From assembly GCF_030347995.1 (NCBI RefSeq), contig NZ_JAQIBC010000002.1, positions 336,800-400,799 on the forward strand: 64,000 nt of DNA, in the 5' to 3' direction. Positions 27,631 through 37,206 of the stretch are shown piece after piece. Below the pieces are notes generated by a model, which saw nothing but the letters and a program-made list of their open reading frames with translations, was not told where the DNA came from and made no database searches. This DNA comes from Sulfurovum xiamenensis. Its GTDB lineage: Bacteria; Campylobacterota; Campylobacteria; Campylobacterales; Sulfurovaceae. A program made the translations under genes and the position numbers. Numbering within the stretch: position 1 is the stretch's first letter; every line of letters starts with the position of its first letter.

Positions 27631-27647
27631 AAAAAAAAGGGGCTTAT

Positions 27648-28379
27648 ATGAAATACTTCATCTCTCTGCTTTTTATTGCATTCTCTTTACACGCTAACGA
27701 AGCCCAAGCCATCATCAAAAAACTTGAAAAAAATCTCCGTGGTGACTACATGTACTCCACTATGAGTATGATCGTTACCTCTAAGCGTGGCAAACGCACG
27801 GTAAAGATAGAGAGCTGGTCTGAGGGGAACGACAAGAGTTTTATCAAAATACTCTACCCTAAAAAAGACAAAGGCATCACCTTTTTAAAGATCGACAATC
27901 AAATGTGGCAGTATATTCCCAAGATAGAACGTACCATCAAGATACCACCATCTATGATGCTGCAAAGCTGGATGGGAAGTGACTTCACCAATGATGATAT
28001 GGTCAAAGAGAGCTCTTTGGAAGAGGACTACAGCGCCTCTCTTCTCTCAAAGAAAGGTGATTTTGCTACCTTGGAACTGATACCAAAACCCAATGCCGCA
28101 GTCGTTTGGGGAAAGATCGTCATTGATGTCGATCTCAAAAAGGCTGTCCCCATCAAAGAGATATTTTACGATGACATGATGAAAAAAGTAAGGATAATGA
28201 CCTTCTCCAAAATAGAAGCGCATGGTTCACACACGATCCCTATGGTCATGGAACTCCAGCCTCTAGATCCGGACAAAAAGAAAAACCGTACGAAGGTGAT
28301 TTTTGAGAAGGTCAACTTTGATACAAAAATAGATCCTTCGTATTTTACAAAACAAGCTTTGAAACGCTATTCAAGGTAA
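27648..28379 (+). CDS. LolA-like outer membrane lipoprotein-sorting family protein
   Basis: A 243-residue periplasmic protein. A signal peptide (MKYFISLLFIAFSLHA) precedes a LolA/LppX-like half-barrel; the stretches MSMIVTSKRGKRTVKIESWS, FLKIDNQMWQYIPKIERTIKI and MMLQSWMGSDFTNDDMV are typical of the family that accompanies MacB/FtsX or MMPL transporters. First gene of an operon with two FtsX-like permeases, an ATPase and an outer-membrane-like protein. It probably carries a lipidic cargo across the periplasm. Confidence 0.8.
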   Translation: MKYFISLLFIAFSLHANEAQAIIKKLEKNLRGDYMYSTMSMIVTSKRGKRTVKIESWSEGNDKSFIKILYPKKDKGITFLKIDNQMWQYIPKIERTIKIPPSMMLQSWMGSDFTNDDMVKESSLEEDYSASLLSKKGDFATLELIPKPNAAVVWGKIVIDVDLKKAVPIKEIFYDDMMKKVRIMTFSKIEAHGSHTIPMVMELQPLDPDKKKNRTKVIFEKVNFDTKIDPSYFTKQALKRYSR

Positions 28380-28390
28380 AAGGTAGGACC

Positions 28391-29611
28391 GTGCTTTTTT
28401 CACTCGCTTTTAGAAATATTGTAAAATCCAAAGGCAGAAGTATCACCACCCTGCTTTTGAGCACCTTCAGTACGATTCTCTTCATATCTTATGTTGCACT
28501 GATGGATGGTTCACACCATCAGATCATTAAAAGTTCGGTGGAGATCTATACCGGGTATGCACATGTGAATCTTGACGGGTATAGAGATGAAGGCGGTTAC
28601 GATCATCTCATAGAAGATGCAGATCACATTGATACTATTCTCAAAAATGACCCTTCCATCAAACACTATAGTCCAAGGTTTGAGACCTATGCGCTACTAT
28701 CAGGAGAGATAAAGACCATAGGAAGTTTGATTGGAGGGATCATTCCTTCCCGGGAAAAAACACTGAGTAAATTGAACGATTCTCTTATCAAAGGTGCTTA
28801 TCTCGATGATAATGATACCAATGCCATCTACATCGGCTCTTCACTTGCAGAGCGTTTGGATGCAGAGGTAGGCAGCGAGATAGCCATGGTGGGATCTTCC
28901 GTCGATTACTCCATCGCTGCAGACCTTTTTACTGTGAAAGGGATCTTTAAAACAGGCCTTTTCGAATTTGATTCCCAGTCCGCTTTTGTCAACAAATCCT
29001 ATCTGGACACCCTGATGATGAGTCAAAATATAGCCAGTTATTTTACCCTCTACTTCCATGATAATGACAAGATAGATACAATGACCACAAAACTTCAAAA
29101 TGTACTCCCTTCAGGGTATGAATCGGTCAATTGGAAAACACTTCTTACCGCACTGGTACAGGCGATGCTGGTTGATTCTATTTTCGGGTATATCTCCATC
29201 TCCATCTTCTTTATCGTGATCTTTTTTGTGATCATGATATTTTCTTATGTCAGTATCTATACGCGTGCCAGAGAAATAGGACTGTTACGTGCTTTGGGAC
29301 TGACATCCAAAGATATCTTTGGCATGCTTTTCATTGAGATCCTGATACTTGCTACGATCAGCATCATTCTGGGTACCCTTATCGGTGCATCCATCGCCTA
29401 CTACTTTGAACTTCACCCTATCGTGATATCGGGTATTGCTGAGACCTATAAAGAGTATGGTGTGGTCAGTGATGAGATACCAATGAACTTTGATCTCTTT
29501 ACCATCTCATGGAATGCACTGACGATCTTTATACTCAATCTGGCAGCCATTATCTACCCGATCTTCAAGGTCAATAAACTCACGGCAATGGAGGCGATGA
29601 GATATGTCTAA
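28391..29611 (+). CDS. FtsX/LolCE-like ABC transporter permease (first copy)
   Basis: A 406-residue permease with a GTG start after AGGTAGG. One N-terminal TM (about 20-40), a periplasmic MacB-like domain of about 230 residues, and three C-terminal TMs forming the FtsX domain, with ARAREIGLLRALGLTSKDIFG-type loop (visible as EIGLLRALGL near 298). It overlaps the next permease gene by eight bases. This architecture extracts or moves substrates from the inner membrane to the periplasm without crossing it. Confidence 0.85.
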   Translation: MLFSLAFRNIVKSKGRSITTLLLSTFSTILFISYVALMDGSHHQIIKSSVEIYTGYAHVNLDGYRDEGGYDHLIEDADHIDTILKNDPSIKHYSPRFETYALLSGEIKTIGSLIGGIIPSREKTLSKLNDSLIKGAYLDDNDTNAIYIGSSLAERLDAEVGSEIAMVGSSVDYSIAADLFTVKGIFKTGLFEFDSQSAFVNKSYLDTLMMSQNIASYFTLYFHDNDKIDTMTTKLQNVLPSGYESVNWKTLLTALVQAMLVDSIFGYISISIFFIVIFFVIMIFSYVSIYTRAREIGLLRALGLTSKDIFGMLFIEILILATISIILGTLIGASIAYYFELHPIVISGIAETYKEYGVVSDEIPMNFDLFTISWNALTIFILNLAAIIYPIFKVNKLTAMEAMRYV

Positions 29612-30839
29612 ATATCCACTGAGTACCGTACTGGCCTGGCTGAGTATTTGGAGACGTAAAACCCGTTCTTTGATGGTGATTATGATGATCGCACTGAGTC
29701 TGACTGGTCTGCTTGGACTCCAGGGACTCTATGATGGTATGATCCTCCATTTGATCAATACGACCATCCGCAGTGATTCAGGAGAGATATCTCTCTACAA
29801 CAAAAAGTATAGACTGAATAAAACACTGGAGTACAGACTCACGCCTATTTCAAACTATATAGAGGCTTTTTCCAAGATAGAAGCTATAGACGCTTACTCC
29901 GTGCGTTTGGAAAAAGAAGGTCTCATCGCTACCGCACACAAGTCTCTTGGGGCAGTCCTCAAAGGCATCTCTCTTTCAAATGAACAGAATTTCGGAGAAC
30001 TGAATGATTTCATCACCCAAGGGGAGTACAGTTTTGGTGAAAAGAGTCAAAAGGCATTGATCGGTTCAGCACTGGCTAAAAAACTCAATCTTAACATAGG
30101 AAGCCGTGTGATCTTCACCGCGCAAGATGCAACAGGTGAGATCAATGCTATCTCTTTTCGTATTAGTGGTATTCTCAAGACCGGTAACCCTACTATCGAT
30201 GATCAGGCTGTATTTGTCTCTATGGAAAAGATGTCCACATTTCTCGATGTGCATCAAAGTGCTACTCAGATAGCGTTGCGTGTGAAAGACTCTGAGAGTA
30301 TCATTACAGTACAAAAAGAGCTGAAAAAACGTTTTCCTGCCATAGATGTACTCCGATGGGATGAACTCTACCCTTTACTGATACAGATGCAGGAGTGGAT
30401 GAATATCTTCAATTTGGCCTCTTATGCCATTGTCTTTATCGTCGCTGCACTGGGAATTTTTGGTGTAATGCTTGTCTCAGTTCTAGAAAGAATGCGCGAA
30501 TTCAGTATTATGCTTGCCATAGGAACCCCTTACAGAACCGTTAGAAACCAGATCATTATGGAAGCCTCTTTTCTCGGGTTGATCGGTTATATAGCAGGTG
30601 CTTTGGGAGGATGGATATTCCTTTTGTATATGTCAACTGCAGGTGTGGATATGCGCGCTTTTGAAGCCGGTCTGGAACTCTATGGCTACAGTGCAGTCAT
30701 GTATGCCAATATGCATCTTTACTATTTCTTTCAAGCATTCTTTGCTGTATTTTTTGCTACCCTGCTCTCAGTGATCTGGCCTCTGCGTAAACTGAAAAAG
30801 ATAAAACCTATACAAGTTATACAAGGAAAAATGTTATGA
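29604..30839 (+). CDS. FtsX/LolCE-like ABC transporter permease (second copy)
   Basis: A 411-residue permease, related in layout to the preceding one: N-terminal TM, MacB-like periplasmic domain and three C-terminal TMs with REFSIMLAIGTPYRTVRNQI as the FtsX loop near residue 297. Two different permeases suggest a heterodimer like LolC/LolE. It overlaps the ATPase gene by four bases, indicating translational coupling. Confidence 0.85.
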   Translation: MSKYPLSTVLAWLSIWRRKTRSLMVIMMIALSLTGLLGLQGLYDGMILHLINTTIRSDSGEISLYNKKYRLNKTLEYRLTPISNYIEAFSKIEAIDAYSVRLEKEGLIATAHKSLGAVLKGISLSNEQNFGELNDFITQGEYSFGEKSQKALIGSALAKKLNLNIGSRVIFTAQDATGEINAISFRISGILKTGNPTIDDQAVFVSMEKMSTFLDVHQSATQIALRVKDSESIITVQKELKKRFPAIDVLRWDELYPLLIQMQEWMNIFNLASYAIVFIVAALGIFGVMLVSVLERMREFSIMLAIGTPYRTVRNQIIMEASFLGLIGYIAGALGGWIFLLYMSTAGVDMRAFEAGLELYGYSAVMYANMHLYYFFQAFFAVFFATLLSVIWPLRKLKKIKPIQVIQGKML

Positions 30840-31507
30840 AACTCAACCATGTCTACAAAACATTCTACCCTGATACCCCCAAAGAGGTCAAAGCCCTGAC
30901 CGATATCAATCTTACCTTTGAAAAGGGTGAGTTCACTACCCTGAGTGGTGAGTCAGGTTCAGGAAAAACCACCCTTTTGAATATTATAGGTGGACTTGAC
31001 TCTGCCACAAGCGGAGAGATATTTTTTGAAGGAGAAGAGATATCGGCTTATAGTGAAGAGAAGATGGCAAAACTGAGACTGCATGATATCGGTTTTATCT
31101 TTCAGGCCTACAATCTCATCCATGTACTCAATGTGAGAGAAAACATAGGGTTCATTATGAAACTGCTCAAGTTTGATCAAAAAGAGATCGATGCACGTAT
31201 CATGGAACTGGCTTCTATATTGCAGATCGAAGACCTTCTTGACAAACTGCCCGGTGAGATAAGCGGTGGACAGCAGCAGCGTGTGGCTGTAGCACGTGCA
31301 GTTGCTTCACGTCCCAAACTGATACTCGCTGATGAACCCACAGCAAACCTTGATTCAAAGAACAGTGAACGTCTGATGAATATGCTGCGAACACTCAATG
31401 AAAAAGAGCATGTGACGGTCATCTTTGCTTCCCATGACAAGTATGTACTGGAACAGTCCAAACGTATCATAGTTCTGGATGACGGAGTTGTCGTTGAAGA
31501 TCGTTAA
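30836..31507 (+). CDS. LolD/MacB-type ABC transporter ATP-binding protein
   Basis: A 223-residue ATPase. Walker A GESGSGKTT near residue 38, Q-loop FIFQAYNLIHVLNV near 88, signature ISGGQQQRVAVARA near 141, Walker B LILADEPTANLD near 162, H-loop FASHDKYV near 197. All motifs are intact. It powers the two FtsX-like permeases encoded just upstream. Confidence 0.9.
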   Translation: MKLNHVYKTFYPDTPKEVKALTDINLTFEKGEFTTLSGESGSGKTTLLNIIGGLDSATSGEIFFEGEEISAYSEEKMAKLRLHDIGFIFQAYNLIHVLNVRENIGFIMKLLKFDQKEIDARIMELASILQIEDLLDKLPGEISGGQQQRVAVARAVASRPKLILADEPTANLDSKNSERLMNMLRTLNEKEHVTVIFASHDKYVLEQSKRIIVLDDGVVVEDR

Positions 31508-32621
31508 CTCTCTAGCCCTGCTCTGTTTGACCGTGCCGATCATGGCCATAGAGCACGACATCACCATAGAGAACACCAACTATACGATCTCAAAGATACC
31601 CTATACTCAACAGGAAAGAACACTCTATAACTACAACAGGCTAAGGTTGACCGATAATATGACAGAAAGAAATTGGTTTGCCCATATCATCGCAGATATA
31701 GATAACTACTACGGAGAAACCTATATAAATAGCTTTGAATACGGGTTTTTTCGCTCTATCCAAGCAGATACCCCCTTTGACATAGAGACACATAGCAAAA
31801 ACTATGGGAATGGCGAAGTATTTGGACGGCTGCACCGTTTTTCTATCGGTTACGCAGATGAAAAACATAATATACTCTTCGGTCTACAAAAGATCACGAT
31901 GGGTGTGGGACGCATATGGACACCTACCGATCTTTTTAACCCTAGAAATCCTCTTGCACTGGAACCTGACCAGATCTATGGTAACTTTTCTCTCTCCTAT
32001 ACCTATGCACTGGGAACACTCAGCCAGATGATGGGAGTGGTAGCTAAACGTCATGATGGTAGTTACAAATATGCAGGAAGGATCAAAGGGAATACCAAGA
32101 TCGGGGATGTCGCACTGGATCTCTTTTCAAGTAATGATGCCCAAATGATCGCCTATGAGATAGAAGGTAATCTTTTTGATACTGGCATAGAATGGCGAAG
32201 TGAAGGCGGGTACTACAAAGATAAACTGCTAGATAGATCCTTTTATCAAACCATATTGGGTGTAGACTATGGTTTTGTCAATGGACTGACCGTCATGGCC
32301 GAGTGGCTGCACTCTACCAAAACCTATACAACTGATGAAATACTCAACTTCCAGAAAAGCAGCTTGGGTTATAACCGTCATCTCTCTTCAGACTATATAG
32401 GAGCCTCTGCCTATTATGACTTCAACCTACTTTATAGCGGTACACTGAGTATGATACACAGTCCAGAAGACCAAAGTAGTTTCATCTCCCCTCTTCTCAC
32501 TTACAGTCTCAGTGACGATGCTTCCGTATCAATAGGTGCAATGCTTTATAGAGGAACAGAAGAGAGTGAATTCGGTAGTGTAGAGAACAGCTATTATCTG
32601 CGTTTCAGAGTGACCTATTGA
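31494..32621 (+). CDS. Outer-membrane beta-barrel-like protein of unknown function
   Basis: A 375-residue exported protein. I choose TTG 31494 because CGGAG (31483-31487) is six bases upstream and the start yields a clean signal peptide (MKIVNSLALLCLTVPIMA); it overlaps the ATPase gene by 14 bases. The mature part has alternating aromatic-rich beta segments (YTYALGTL, YYDFNLLYSGTLSM) and ends in a strand finishing with YYLRFRVTY, i.e. a terminal aromatic as in outer membrane barrels. As the last gene of the FtsX operon it may be the outer-membrane acceptor or exit channel. Confidence 0.7.
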   Translation: MKIVNSLALLCLTVPIMAIEHDITIENTNYTISKIPYTQQERTLYNYNRLRLTDNMTERNWFAHIIADIDNYYGETYINSFEYGFFRSIQADTPFDIETHSKNYGNGEVFGRLHRFSIGYADEKHNILFGLQKITMGVGRIWTPTDLFNPRNPLALEPDQIYGNFSLSYTYALGTLSQMMGVVAKRHDGSYKYAGRIKGNTKIGDVALDLFSSNDAQMIAYEIEGNLFDTGIEWRSEGGYYKDKLLDRSFYQTILGVDYGFVNGLTVMAEWLHSTKTYTTDEILNFQKSSLGYNRHLSSDYIGASAYYDFNLLYSGTLSMIHSPEDQSSFISPLLTYSLSDDASVSIGAMLYRGTEESEFGSVENSYYLRFRVTY

Positions 32622-32642
32622 TCCTTTACCACCTATTTTTTA

Positions 32643-32661
32643 AGCACTTTTCAGTGTTTTT
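32643..32661 (+). terminator. Weak hairpin terminator after the FtsX operon
   Basis: GCACT, loop TTTC and AGTG, followed by TTTTTAT, 22 bases after the stop of the barrel-like gene. The stem is short. Confidence 0.35.
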
Positions 32662-32803
32662 ATCTAAGCTTCAGGCTTCTTGTATCCTTCAGTAAATATA
32701 GGGTTTTTAGAGCTTCCAAAAGCCAAAAGCTAAGGTATGCCTATACTATATCAGCTATAATCTGAAAATAATCGACGAAAAGACATACTTAAAGGATAAA
32801 AAA

Positions 32804-33115
32804 ATGTACCCAGGAAAGATAAGAAAAGGCTTCTCAATGAAAATTAGCGGGGTCCATCTTACGCGTCCAGAGTTGCATAATCTCGCGGCGGAACTAGGTA
32901 TTGGAACCAGAGATGTACTTATAAAAGACGGCATACTTACGATTTACAACACCTCTAATGTATGCCAGGAAATTATAGATGATAATGCTTTGGTCTCTTT
33001 TGTTTCAATGGTACTGAGTATCCCTGCTGAAGATATCAGTGAGTTAAAAGAAGTGGTAGAAGAACCCGTAAAGTTAGAGTTTGATTTCGATGATGACGAC
33101 GAGGATGATTTTTAG
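32804..33115 (+). CDS. Small acidic protein of unknown function
   Basis: A 103-residue cytoplasmic protein ending in a strongly acidic tail (EFDFDDDDEDDF). AAAGGATAAAAAA precedes the ATG. No domain is recognised. Convergent with the thioredoxin gene, whose product also has an acidic C-terminus; this may be coincidence. Real by RBS and composition. Confidence 0.6.
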   Translation: MYPGKIRKGFSMKISGVHLTRPELHNLAAELGIGTRDVLIKDGILTIYNTSNVCQEIIDDNALVSFVSMVLSIPAEDISELKEVVEEPVKLEFDFDDDDEDDF

Positions 33116-33218
33116 ACTCTTCGACATGAAGCATTGTTTGATGCACTGAAGTGTAAAGGTGCATTCACACTAGCTGAACATGCAGCAAAGGATAATGAAT
33201 GAGTATCACTATGATGTG

Positions 33219-33590
33219 TTACTCGTCATCCTCTTCATCTTTGGCTATCTCTGCACGTATTTGATCCATATCAAGTCCCTTCACGTGGGTGATGAGTTTA
33301 TCAAAGGCTTCTTCAGGGAGCATACCTGCTTGATTGAGCAAGATGATACCATCTCTGCTGACCATCAGTGTTGGAATCGAACGGATACCGTACTGCGCCG
33401 ATATCGCAGGTTGTTCCTCAGTATTGACCTTGGCAAAGGTAATATCAGGATACTTTTCTGCTACCCTTTCAAAAATTGGGGCGAACTGCTTACAAGGCCC
33501 ACACCATTCTGCCCAAAAATCGATAATGACTATTTCATTATTGTCCAGTGTTTCATTAAAATTTTGTGTTGTTAAATCTATATATGCCAT
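33219..33590 (-). CDS. trxA: Thioredoxin with acidic tail
   Basis: A 123-residue thioredoxin. The active site is WCGPC near residues 30-34 in DFWAEWCGPCKQFAP, and the cis-proline segment is IRSIPTLMV near 72. There is no signal peptide, so it acts in the cytoplasm. It is longer than a minimal thioredoxin by a C-terminal helix ending in EIAKDEEDDE. AAAGGA precedes the ATG. It is monocistronic, without an adjacent reductase. Confidence 0.92.
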   Translation of the reverse strand: MAYIDLTTQNFNETLDNNEIVIIDFWAEWCGPCKQFAPIFERVAEKYPDITFAKVNTEEQPAISAQYGIRSIPTLMVSRDGIILLNQAGMLPEEAFDKLITHVKGLDMDQIRAEIAKDEEDDE

Positions 33591-33805
33591 AGTCTTTCCT
33601 TTATATGAGGATGGAGTATAGCATAGCGATCATATCTGTTCTCTTAATATTATAACTTGGATAATGAATGTTTATGTTATCTCTCCCACTCTTCCCAATG
33701 CCCTCATCATTTGCCTACTAAAATCAGCTTTTTATACACATTGAATGCTGTTTTAGAAGAGTGGCAAGATAAATAGATACAGTTCAAATCTCTCTATCCA
33801 TCGAT

Positions 33806-36532
33806 CTACACACTCCTTTTATTTGTATCCCTGTAGCGTACAACATACTTTTCAAGCTCTACAAGGAAGAGTACAGAAGATGCAACCAACACTATACGCA
33901 ACCATATGGTAAAGTCGATTGCCGTACTGCCGAACAGAGACTGCATTGGTCCAAGATAGGTAAAGCCAAGCTGCAGTATGACCAGTATAGCAATAGCGAT
34001 CAGTACATAACGGTTTCCAGATAAACCTTCCCAGTTCAAAACCGAGCCTGTGATATAACGGGAGTTGAACAGATAAAAGATCTCAAACATGATCAGAGTG
34101 TTTACCGCTACAGTTTGTGCATGCGCAATACTAGCACCCTGTTCCATTTCCCAAATAAAAAGCCCAAATGTACCACCCATCAAGATCATTGAAACATAAG
34201 CAATACGCCAAATAAGATACCCTGTAAGTATAGGCTCATGTGCATCACGCGGGGGTCTTTGCATAACATTTTGCTCAGGTGGTTCAAAGGCCAGTGACAG
34301 CGCTAATGTCACAGCTGTTACCATATTTACCCAAAGGATCTGCACCGGGATAAGAGGCATCTGATGAAAGCCAAATGCAATAGCAGCCAGAATGATCAAT
34401 GCCTCACCGCCATTGGTCGGAAGAATAAAAAGTATGGCCTTTTTGAGATTATCATAGACTGTACGACCCTCTTCTACCGCATGAATGATGGAAGCAAAAT
34501 TATCATCTGCAAGTACCATTTCAGATGCTTCTTTTGCGGCTTCTGTACCATTATGCCCCATCGCAGTACCTACATCAGCACGTTTGAGTGCAGGTGCATC
34601 GTTCACCCCGTCACCTGTCATTGCTACTATCAGACCATGCTCCTGTAATGATCGTACCAGACAAAGTTTATGTTCAGGGTTCACACGTGCATAGATATCA
34701 ACGTCCAGCACGCGTTGACGTAGCTCTTCCTCACTCATGGATTCAAGTTCTGTCCCTGTCAGCACATCATCGGTATTCACAAGTTTCAGTTGTTTGGCGA
34801 TGGCACGTGCAGTGGCACCATGATCACCTGTGATCATTTTCACTCTGATCCCTGCCTTGTTACAGACCTGCACCGCTTCAATCGCTTCTTCACGAGGTGG
34901 ATCGATCAAACCAAGCATACCCAGCATGATCAGACCTCCCTCTAGATCACTGAATGCAAGTTCCTCCTGTTTAGGCTTTGCCGGCTTGGAAGCAAGGGCC
35001 AATACACGCTGTCCATGCCCTGCAAGCTCTTCAATACGCTCCAGCCAGTAATGCTTATCCAAAGGTTGGTCACCATCGAGACTTCTCTGATAGGTACACA
35101 TCTCCAATATCTGCTCTGGGGCACCCTTGAGAAAAATAAAAGTATCACCAGCATGGTCATGGTGGAGTGTCGCCATAAAACGGTGTTCTGATTCAAAAGG
35201 GATAAGATCGGTACGAGGGTACTCTTTGGCTTCCATCTCCATATCCAGTCCTGCCTTTAAAGCAGCTATCAGAAGGGCTCCCTCCATGGGATCACCATGT
35301 ACAAACCATTCACCATTCTTTTGTTCCAATGATGCATCATTACAAAGCATTGCAGCCCGGGCTACTTCCTCTAAAAGTGGTCTCTCTTCTGCCAGAACAG
35401 CTCTGCCAGATAAAGAGATCTCTCCATGTGGGTCATAGCCTGTTCCGCTGAGTTGAAACAGATCTTTGGCCGTCGCGATCGTAGAGACGGTCATTTCATT
35501 ACGGGTTAAGGTACCTGTTTTATCCGAACAGATCACGGTGACCGCCCCGAGTGTTTCAACCGCCGGTAATTTACGGATGATCGCATGACGTTTTGCCATT
35601 CGCTGTACACCAATAGCAAGCGTAATGGTCATGATGGCAGGCAGTCCTTCCGGGATAGCGGCGACTGCCAGACTGACTGCAGCAAGAAACATTTCAGACG
35701 CAGCATAATCCCTGACCCATAAGCCAAAGGCAAAGGTGATCAGAGAAATACCCAAAATAGCGATTGTAAGCCAACGGCCGAACTGGGCCATTTGGCGAAG
35801 TAGAGGCGTCGTCACTGCTTCCACCTCCGATACCAGGCTGCTGATACGGCCTATTTGTGTATGTGCACCCGTGCCAATAACGATGCCGCTGCCTTGACCG
35901 TGTGTGACAATGGTGCCCGAGTACGCCATGCAACTCCGATCGCCTATCACACTCTCTTTTCCTACAGGATCTGTCATTTTCTCTACCGCTATCGACTCAC
36001 CTGTCAAGGCCGACTCCTGAATTTGAAGTCCCTTGACGCGAAAAAGTCTCAAGTCTGCTGGTACCTTATCACCAGATTGCAAAGTTACGATATCTCCTGG
36101 CACCAGATCTTCTGCCTGGATCGTTCCCTGTCGGCCATTACGTATCACGATTGCATGAGGAGAAAGCATCTGTTGTATGGATCTCAAAGCATCCTCTGCT
36201 TTACCCTCCTGTATGAATCCGATTAATGCGTTAAGAAGTACGACAGCAAAGATCACACCGGCATCGACCCAATGCTCCAATATAGCAGTCACTATACCTG
36301 CAGCAAGCAGCACGTAGATCAATATATTATGAAATTGATAGATAAAGCGTAAAAATGCACTGCGTGTCTGTACTACAGGAAGCTGATTTGGCCCATACGA
36401 TTCAAGTCTCTTCTCTACCTCTTCTTGATCAAGGCCATCTGTAGATGTTTCAAGTAATGTGAAGACAGAATTTGTACTTTTAGTGTGCCAATCTTCTGAT
36501 ATCAAAACCGACGTATCTACTTGGTTCTTCAT
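33806..36532 (-). CDS. P-type cation-transporting ATPase (type II), unusual TM6
   Basis: A 908-residue pump with the full P2-type layout: N-terminal domain, LTGES actuator motif near residue 180, AAIPEGLPA in TM4, phosphorylation site CSDKTGTLT near 337, TGDGVNDAPA near 640 and ten TMs. TM5 keeps N and E (TNGGEALII), but TM6 reads NMVTAVTLAL where Ca-ATPases have an aspartate after the threonine, so calcium specificity is doubtful; sodium, potassium or proton transport is possible. It is in a minus-strand cluster with PsiE, MgtC, a second pump and an antiporter. Confidence 0.9.
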   Translation of the reverse strand: MKNQVDTSVLISEDWHTKSTNSVFTLLETSTDGLDQEEVEKRLESYGPNQLPVVQTRSAFLRFIYQFHNILIYVLLAAGIVTAILEHWVDAGVIFAVVLLNALIGFIQEGKAEDALRSIQQMLSPHAIVIRNGRQGTIQAEDLVPGDIVTLQSGDKVPADLRLFRVKGLQIQESALTGESIAVEKMTDPVGKESVIGDRSCMAYSGTIVTHGQGSGIVIGTGAHTQIGRISSLVSEVEAVTTPLLRQMAQFGRWLTIAILGISLITFAFGLWVRDYAASEMFLAAVSLAVAAIPEGLPAIMTITLAIGVQRMAKRHAIIRKLPAVETLGAVTVICSDKTGTLTRNEMTVSTIATAKDLFQLSGTGYDPHGEISLSGRAVLAEERPLLEEVARAAMLCNDASLEQKNGEWFVHGDPMEGALLIAALKAGLDMEMEAKEYPRTDLIPFESEHRFMATLHHDHAGDTFIFLKGAPEQILEMCTYQRSLDGDQPLDKHYWLERIEELAGHGQRVLALASKPAKPKQEELAFSDLEGGLIMLGMLGLIDPPREEAIEAVQVCNKAGIRVKMITGDHGATARAIAKQLKLVNTDDVLTGTELESMSEEELRQRVLDVDIYARVNPEHKLCLVRSLQEHGLIVAMTGDGVNDAPALKRADVGTAMGHNGTEAAKEASEMVLADDNFASIIHAVEEGRTVYDNLKKAILFILPTNGGEALIILAAIAFGFHQMPLIPVQILWVNMVTAVTLALSLAFEPPEQNVMQRPPRDAHEPILTGYLIWRIAYVSMILMGGTFGLFIWEMEQGASIAHAQTVAVNTLIMFEIFYLFNSRYITGSVLNWEGLSGNRYVLIAIAILVILQLGFTYLGPMQSLFGSTAIDFTIWLRIVLVASSVLFLVELEKYVVRYRDTNKRSV

Positions 36533-36555
36533 GGTTGCACCTTTCTAGACAGTTG

Positions 36556-37026
36556 TTAGGTTTCCTTAGTGATCAGCCAATATGTGATCCCCAAAGCCAA
36601 GACAACCGCTGCTGTGCTCAGTACAAAAAGAGGTGTGATCTCTTTAAAATCAAAAATGATTACTTTTCGTGAAATTGCCATGAGTGCAGTTGCAACAACC
36701 AGTCTAACGGGTATCACATTGGTTTTGAGATAAAGTGTAATGTTTATAAAGATCTCTATAGCGATCAGAACGGCAAGAAAGGCACCAAAAGTCGCTAGAA
36801 TATCACTGATATTTAACAGCAGATATGGCGGGGATGCTAGACGCTGATACAAAACATAAATGACATCACCTATACCCCAGACAATAACCAAAACCATCAA
36901 AGTCGCCAGCACTTTTACTGCCATACGTATGATCTTGTGAAGAAAATCTATAAAGGGGTCTTCTACCTTATCCGTCAATTCATGACCAATGTCTACAAAA
37001 GTATCCTTTTTGTTTTCATTATCCAT
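36556..37026 (-). CDS. PsiE-like (phosphate-starvation-inducible) membrane protein
   Basis: A 156-residue protein with four TM segments after a 45-residue acidic N-terminus. The segment VIPVRLVVATALMAISRKVIIFD near residue 105 is typical of the PsiE family, whose function is unknown. It lies 23 bases upstream of the P-type ATPase gene and is likely cotranscribed with it. Confidence 0.8.
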   Translation of the reverse strand: MDNENKKDTFVDIGHELTDKVEDPFIDFLHKIIRMAVKVLATLMVLVIVWGIGDVIYVLYQRLASPPYLLLNISDILATFGAFLAVLIAIEIFINITLYLKTNVIPVRLVVATALMAISRKVIIFDFKEITPLFVLSTAAVVLALGITYWLITKET

Positions 37027-37194
37027 CTGCTTATCCTATAGTTCATCATGATAATGCTATCTGCCTTGTACTTTATTGATAGAACAAGGCACCTCTTAGA
37101 TATTATAACACAAATATATATGATAGAATAATCTCAGGTTAAACGTAGACTCTAAACTGTTTATGAAGCAGAAATCTATCAAAAATATCTTCTA

Positions 37195-37206
37195 TGAAAA
37201 CCTTAT
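37195..37206. repeat. Possible half-site of the palindromic family
   Basis: GAAAACCTTATA matches the left arm for 12 bases, but the spacer and right arm are missing and the sequence runs into the stop of the MgtC-like gene. It may be the remnant of a site or coincidence. Confidence 0.2.

Noticed and set aside
32804..33590. Acidic-tail protein and thioredoxin as an interacting pair
   Set aside because: They are convergent, separately promoted genes; the shared acidic ends are not evidence enough.
37195..37206. Half-site GAAAACCTTATA at the end of the MgtC-like gene as a functional site
   Set aside because: Only one arm is present and the rest is coding or unrelated; kept only as a low-confidence repeat.
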